DNA of 44,935 nucleotides from Gammaproteobacteria bacterium (GTDB lineage Bacteria > Pseudomonadota > Gammaproteobacteria > Steroidobacterales > GCA-2729495): contig JAJFJS010000098.1 of NCBI GenBank assembly GCA_021773815.1, forward strand, positions 1 through 44,935. Reading direction: 5' to 3'. Position 1 is the stretch's first letter. The number at the start of each line of letters is the position of its first letter. A model generated the notes under the pieces. That model worked only from the letters and a program-made list of their open reading frames with translations, did no database searches and had not been told where the DNA came from. Positions 41,220-44,935 of the stretch are shown here, one piece after another. A program made the position numbers and the translations under genes.

Positions 41220-42206
41220 GTGAGCGAGCAGCATCCGGATCATGACGATAAGCCGGAGGCGGAGCGAGTACCGTGCGCGCCGCCGCCAGACCGCCGCAGC
41301 GAACCTCTGCCCTGGCAGCGGCCGAAAGCTAAAGAGGAGGATCCGACTGCCGAGCAGAGAATCGAGGCGCTGATTAACAGTCCGAGTTACCGGCGAGCCG
41401 ATCAGGATATGGATTTCCTGGGTATGCCGGAATCTCGCGGCGCGCGGCTGGCGCTCGATTACCAGAAGCCGGATGTCTACCTGCGCCGCCACGGCGTCGA
41501 GAACACGATTGTCGTGTTCGGCAGCACGCGGATCGGGGAGCCGGCGGAAACGCAGCGGCGGGTTAGCGAGTTGACCGCAGCGGTGGCGAGGAACCCTGAC
41601 GATACGGCGTTGCGCCGCAGGTTGCAGGTTGCACGTCGAATTGCCGAGAAGTCGGGTTATTACGAGATCGCCCGGGAATTCGCGCGGCTCGTGGGGCATT
41701 GCGGTAGCGGTCCGGAGGATTGCCGCCTGTTGCTGATGACCGGTGGCGGCCCAGGCATCATGGAGGCGGCCAACCGCGGCGCGGCCGATGTCGGGGCGCA
41801 GAGTATCGGACTCAATATATCACTGCCGCACGAACAGTATCCGAATCCGTACATTACGCCGGATCTGTGTTTCAGCGTCCGCTATTTCGCAATTCGTAAA
41901 CTGCATTTTCTGCTCCGTGCGCGCGCCATGGTCGTTTTCCCGGGCGGCTTCGGCACGCTCGACGAACTGTTCGAGACGCTGACGCTCGTGCAGACGCGGA
42001 CGATCGAGCCGCTGCCGATCATTCTCGTGGGAGAGCGGTTCTGGCGGCGAGTATTCGATCCGGATTTTCTGGTCGATGAGGGAGTCATCGAAACGGAGGA
42101 TCGGGATCTGTTCTGGTTCGCTGAAACGGCGGAGGACATCTGGCAGGGCATTCTGAGTTGGCACGAGCAGGCCGGTACCAAAGACCTGTTCTGCAACGGC
42201 AACTGA
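41220..42206 (+). CDS. LOG-family (lysine decarboxylase-like) nucleotide hydrolase
   Basis: A 328-residue protein. GTG 41220 has GGTGGAGG at 7 nt, better than the upstream GTG 41208. The family motifs 'GGGPGIMEAANRGA' and 'PGGFGTLDELFE' are present, and 'NTIVVFGSTRI' starts the Rossmann core near residue 95. The first 80 residues are a charged, low-complexity extension. LOG proteins cleave nucleoside 5'-monophosphates (cytokinin-activating or AMP/PpnN-like). This long form is closer to PpnN-type nucleosidases linked to stress alarmones. Confidence 0.85.
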   Translation: MSEQHPDHDDKPEAERVPCAPPPDRRSEPLPWQRPKAKEEDPTAEQRIEALINSPSYRRADQDMDFLGMPESRGARLALDYQKPDVYLRRHGVENTIVVFGSTRIGEPAETQRRVSELTAAVARNPDDTALRRRLQVARRIAEKSGYYEIAREFARLVGHCGSGPEDCRLLLMTGGGPGIMEAANRGAADVGAQSIGLNISLPHEQYPNPYITPDLCFSVRYFAIRKLHFLLRARAMVVFPGGFGTLDELFETLTLVQTRTIEPLPIILVGERFWRRVFDPDFLVDEGVIETEDRDLFWFAETAEDIWQGILSWHEQAGTKDLFCNGN

Positions 42207-42252
42207 ACACGATTACCGCGGGGACGCTGAATATGAATCAGGGATGCCGAAT

Positions 42253-43665
42253 ATGAAAAATGAAAGCATGAGTATCGAATTCTTCGGCGCCGTCGGCGAA
42301 GTTACCGGATCGTGTTTTCTCTTGACCTGCGGCGGGCGTCGCGTGCTTGTCGAATGCGGCATGATCCAGGGTAGCCAGAAGCACGAGCGGCACAACCGTG
42401 ACCCGTTTCCGTTCGATCCGGCGTCGCTCGATGCGATGATCCTGACGCATGCGCATCTCGATCATTCCGGACGCATCCCGCTGCTCGTCAAACAGGGATT
42501 CAACGGCCGTATCCATACTCATGCAGCAACCGTCGACCTCTGTGAAATCATGCTTGCCGATGCCGGTTACCTGAACGAGAAGGACGTGCAGTGGGAGAAC
42601 AAGCGGCGCGCACAGCAGGGCCGGGAACCGATCGCGCCGTTGTATACACGCAAGGAAGCGCTCGATTCGATCGAGGCATTTACCGCGCACGAATACGGCG
42701 TCACAACCGAAATTTGCCCGGGCGTGACGTTCACGCTGCACGATGCCGGGCATATCCTCGGCTCGGCGATAGTGGAGCTGACGCTTACCGACGGTTCCGT
42801 GCGCAAGCGTGTCGTGTTCAGCGGTGACCTGGGCAACCCCGGCGCGCCGATCCTCCGGGATCCGCAGCCGCCGGGTGCTGCGGATCTCGTCGTGATGGAA
42901 TCGACGTATGGTGATCGTGTCCACCGGCCGTGGGAGGCAACCTGGGCGGAGATGGGCGAGATATTTGCCAATGCGAGCAGCGGCAAAGGCAATATCCTGA
43001 TTCCGGCATTCACGATCGGTCGCACGCAGTTGCTGCTGTATACGTTTCGCGAATATTTCGACGAGTGGCGGCTCGGGGACTGGTCGATCGTGCTCGACAC
43101 GCCGATGGGCATCGCGGCGACGGAAGTGTATGCGCGTTATTCGCGTTTATACGATGCGAACGCACGGCAGATTCATGCCAAGGATGGCGATCCATTCGAT
43201 CTACCCAACCTCTATGCCTCCAGGACGTCCGCCGAGTCAATGAAACTCAACGAACGACGGTCCGGGTTGATCCTGATCGCGGGCAGCGGCATGTGCACCG
43301 GTGGGCGAATCAAACATCACCTGCAGCACAACGTCTCTCGTCCGCAGACGAACGTCATGATCGTCGGTTTCCAGGCGCGCGGCACGCTCGGTCGCGAGCT
43401 CGTGGACGGAGCGCGCAGCATTCGGCTCTGGGGCGAAGACGTCGAGGTCAACGCCGCCGTCCATACGATCGGCGGCCTTTCGGCGCACGCGGATCAGGCC
43501 GACCTGTCCCGCTGGTTCGCCGCGATCCCCGGGTCACCCGTTTGCGTGCTCGTGCACGGTGAGCCGTCGGCCACGCAGTCGCTGGCCGAACGAATCGTTG
43601 CCGACGGGGCAAAGAGTGTGCGGCAGCCTTCGTTTCGTGAACGCATCGATCTGACGCGATTGTGA
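42253..43665 (+). CDS. Metallo-beta-lactamase / beta-CASP RNA-processing nuclease
   Basis: About 470 residues; ATG 42253 has AGGG at 9 nt, with ATG 42244 and 42268 as alternatives. Metal motif 'THAHLDHSGR' (His-x-His-x-Asp-His), then 'DAGHILGSAIV', 'FSGDLG', the beta-CASP region ('IPAFTIGRTQLLLY', 'SGMCTGGRIKHHL') and the C-terminal RMMBL 'GLSAHADQADL'. Close to the YSH1/CPSF-like bacterial family of exo/endoribonucleases. Located after the LOG gene, possibly in one operon. Confidence 0.92.
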   Translation: MKNESMSIEFFGAVGEVTGSCFLLTCGGRRVLVECGMIQGSQKHERHNRDPFPFDPASLDAMILTHAHLDHSGRIPLLVKQGFNGRIHTHAATVDLCEIMLADAGYLNEKDVQWENKRRAQQGREPIAPLYTRKEALDSIEAFTAHEYGVTTEICPGVTFTLHDAGHILGSAIVELTLTDGSVRKRVVFSGDLGNPGAPILRDPQPPGAADLVVMESTYGDRVHRPWEATWAEMGEIFANASSGKGNILIPAFTIGRTQLLLYTFREYFDEWRLGDWSIVLDTPMGIAATEVYARYSRLYDANARQIHAKDGDPFDLPNLYASRTSAESMKLNERRSGLILIAGSGMCTGGRIKHHLQHNVSRPQTNVMIVGFQARGTLGRELVDGARSIRLWGEDVEVNAAVHTIGGLSAHADQADLSRWFAAIPGSPVCVLVHGEPSATQSLAERIVADGAKSVRQPSFRERIDLTRL

Positions 43666-43700
43666 GGCGCGTCGGTTCTTCCCTTATGTGAGCACGAATC

Positions 43701-43726
43701 AAAAAAAACCCGGCACGAGGCCGGGT
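43701..43726 (-). terminator. Intrinsic terminator of the second CTERM gene
   Basis: On the minus strand ACCCGGC-(CTCGT)-GCCGGGT is followed by T8 (plus-strand A-run 43701-43708), 29 nt after the stop of the 43755 gene. Confidence 0.9.
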
Positions 43727-43754
43727 CGAAAAAACATCTTTGGAGTTAAAGCGA

Positions 43755-44552
43755 TTAGCCGGCCCTGCGGCGCATCCAGCCCAGCAGTACCAGTGTCGAA
43801 CCGAATAACCAGGCAGCGGCGGGAACAGGTACCGGAGTAAAATCGTACTCGACGGTTACCGTCGCCAGGTCTTCGGAGTCGTAAAAGCCAATATCCAGCC
43901 AGGCTTCGACGGTGTCCATGTTGATCAGGTCGCTGAATGCAGCGCTCTGGGTAATGACCCCGAGTTCTATAACCGAGATATCACCGACGCCGATAAAATC
44001 GGCGAAGTCGATCCAGTCGCCATCTTGTGAGCTGGTAAAGGTCGTGAAGTGATACGGCGTAAAATAGTCGGAATAATAATCACTGCACGGAAACGATTCT
44101 TCTCCGTAGCATTCCACCATTACATTGTCACCGTTGGACGCCGAAAGAACCTGGCCATAGGTCGGTGATGGCATCAAAAGTCCGGTCAGGAAGTCGAAAG
44201 AAAATATTGCCGAATTCGGCGTGCCGGTCGTTGTGATTTCATCGATGCTCGCGTCGATCTGGAGCGTACCGCCGGTCAGTCCGAATGAAATCGAGTCCAG
44301 TGTGCCGAGCGATGCATCGAATTTCGGGATGCCGGTGATCGGAATGAACTCGTTGCCGTTGCATCCGGACGGCGAATTATTTTCGCAACTGGCGCCTACG
44401 GAGGCCATGGGCGCTGCGACCGTGTGGACGATGACTGCCGCACTGGCTGTCGATGAAAATGCCATGAACACGGCAATGCCGCCGATCGTTATTAACGTGC
44501 GCAAGGTTTGCGTGCACCGCAGGATACGGCGCGACTGGTTCGTATTACTCAA
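43755..44552 (-). CDS. VPxPA-CTERM protein with lectin-like anchor domain
   Basis: A 265-residue protein. TTG 44552 with GGGGGAT upstream is the best start; no ATG precedes the signal peptide ('LITIGGIAVFMAFSSTASA'). The mature part is beta-rich ('IPKFDASLGTLDSISFGLTG') and fits the choice-of-anchor E type. Four Cys form two likely disulfides ('SCENNSPSGCNG', 'ECYGEESFPCSDYY'). The tail 'VPVPAAAWLFGSTLVLLGWM' plus Arg-Arg-Arg is an exosortase signal nearly identical to that of the 31708 protein. Confidence 0.85.
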   Translation of the reverse strand: MSNTNQSRRILRCTQTLRTLITIGGIAVFMAFSSTASAAVIVHTVAAPMASVGASCENNSPSGCNGNEFIPITGIPKFDASLGTLDSISFGLTGGTLQIDASIDEITTTGTPNSAIFSFDFLTGLLMPSPTYGQVLSASNGDNVMVECYGEESFPCSDYYSDYFTPYHFTTFTSSQDGDWIDFADFIGVGDISVIELGVITQSAAFSDLINMDTVEAWLDIGFYDSEDLATVTVEYDFTPVPVPAAAWLFGSTLVLLGWMRRRAG

Positions 44553-44784
44553 TGGATCGATCCCCCGAAATCAAAGTATCAAAAAAGACTCGATTGCGTC
44601 ATCGGGAAGATTGATTTGACGGCACCTTATCAACGTTGCGGTGCAATATCCAGCACCAATTTAACAATAATCTTATTTACGCACGATGCACCGTCGCCGC
44701 CTGGTATGACCGCCACGGTAATAGCGTGCGGGCACGGCAACGCCGCGGGGACAGAACTGGAACGTCCGGGCAGAACCGTCGCGC
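44553..44784. other. Intergenic stretch before the second CTERM gene
   Basis: 232 bp of mixed composition with no convincing gene. It should contain the CTERM promoter and the 3' end region of the MFS gene. Nothing else is recognised. Confidence 0.4.
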
Positions 44785-44935
44785 TCAGCGCAGGACGATA
44801 CGCCCGGTGCGGATTCGAACGACCACGGCTGCGAGGAGTACGGCCGTATTGATCACGCCCATCAGCACGAACGGACCGCCAGGCATCCACTGGTCGAAGA
44901 GCCGCCCGCCGATCGCTGTTGCGATCAGGATGCCG
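44785..44935 (-). CDS. MFS transporter, C-terminal fragment (5' end outside window)
   Basis: A minus-strand frame enters from the right edge and stops at TGA 44787-44785. The last 49 residues read 'GILIATAIGGRLFDQW', 'MPGGPFVLMGVINTAVLL' and 'VRIRTGRIVLR'. The pattern G-G-x-LFD-x-W-x-P-G-x-PF-x-x-x-G is characteristic of the end of major-facilitator drug or solute transporters, covering half of TM11 and TM12. Confidence 0.75.
   Translation of the reverse strand, partial: GILIATAIGGRLFDQWMPGGPFVLMGVINTAVLLAAVVVRIRTGRIVLR

Overview
The window is GC-rich bacterial chromosome, most likely from a heterotrophic gammaproteobacterium. Support comes from the complete hopanoid gene set in proteobacterial style, a large TonB-dependent receptor, beta-barrel outer membrane proteins, two VPxPA-CTERM proteins and tandem Usp proteins. 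I cannot name the genus. Bases 1-3438 are visibly more AT-rich and belong to an integrated mobile element.

Layout. (1) 1-3483: right end of an integrative element, with a primase-polymerase (cut by the window edge), an AlpA-like regulator and a tyrosine recombinase. It ends exactly at a 3' fragment of tRNA-Lys(UUU), so the intact tRNA should lie to the left, outside the window. (2) 3468-3858: three tandem units of about 127 bp, each starting with the last 16 nt of the tRNA followed by a perfect 19-bp hairpin whose third copy carries compensatory changes. The arrangement recalls the E. coli tyrT/rtT repeats. (3) 4263-9043: two outer membrane beta-barrel proteins and a divergent TonB-dependent receptor. 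(4) 9137-18379: hopanoid locus, with squalene-hopene cyclase on the plus strand and hpnN, hpnO, a one-step type squalene synthase, hpnG and hpnH on the minus strand. hpnN and hpnO share a 29-bp promoter-like box. (5) 18461-20592: DoxX and two paralogous membrane proteins. (6) 20809-31465: a tight nine-gene plus-strand operon (bicupin, amidohydrolase-2, AMP-forming acyl-CoA ligase, HCCA-isomerase/DsbA-like protein, Tat-exported type II molybdopterin oxidoreductase, bilin-reductase-like protein, GPH-family symporter, nitrilase-family hydrolase, small unknown protein) closed by an intrinsic terminator. (7) 31708-37468: a VPxPA-CTERM protein, a minus-strand pair UbiD decarboxylase plus Cys-less nitrilase paralogue, then a GlcD-type flavoprotein and another membrane protein. 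(8) 37547-43665: UspE-like, cytochrome c, UspA-like, phosphotransferase/kinase fusion, LOG-family protein and beta-CASP nuclease, a stress-type neighbourhood. (9) 43755-44935: a second VPxPA-CTERM protein and the C-terminal end of an MFS transporter.

The most novel part is region 6 with its satellite at 32570-35071. It looks like an uncharacterised pathway for a carboxylated, probably nitrogen-containing (possibly pyrrolic or aromatic) compound. The combination is unusual: a bilin-reductase fold without its catalytic Asp next to a stand-alone Mo enzyme, and a nitrilase paralogue whose nucleophile Cys is Gly. The substrate is not evident from sequence. The tRNA-tail repeat array is the best non-coding finding.
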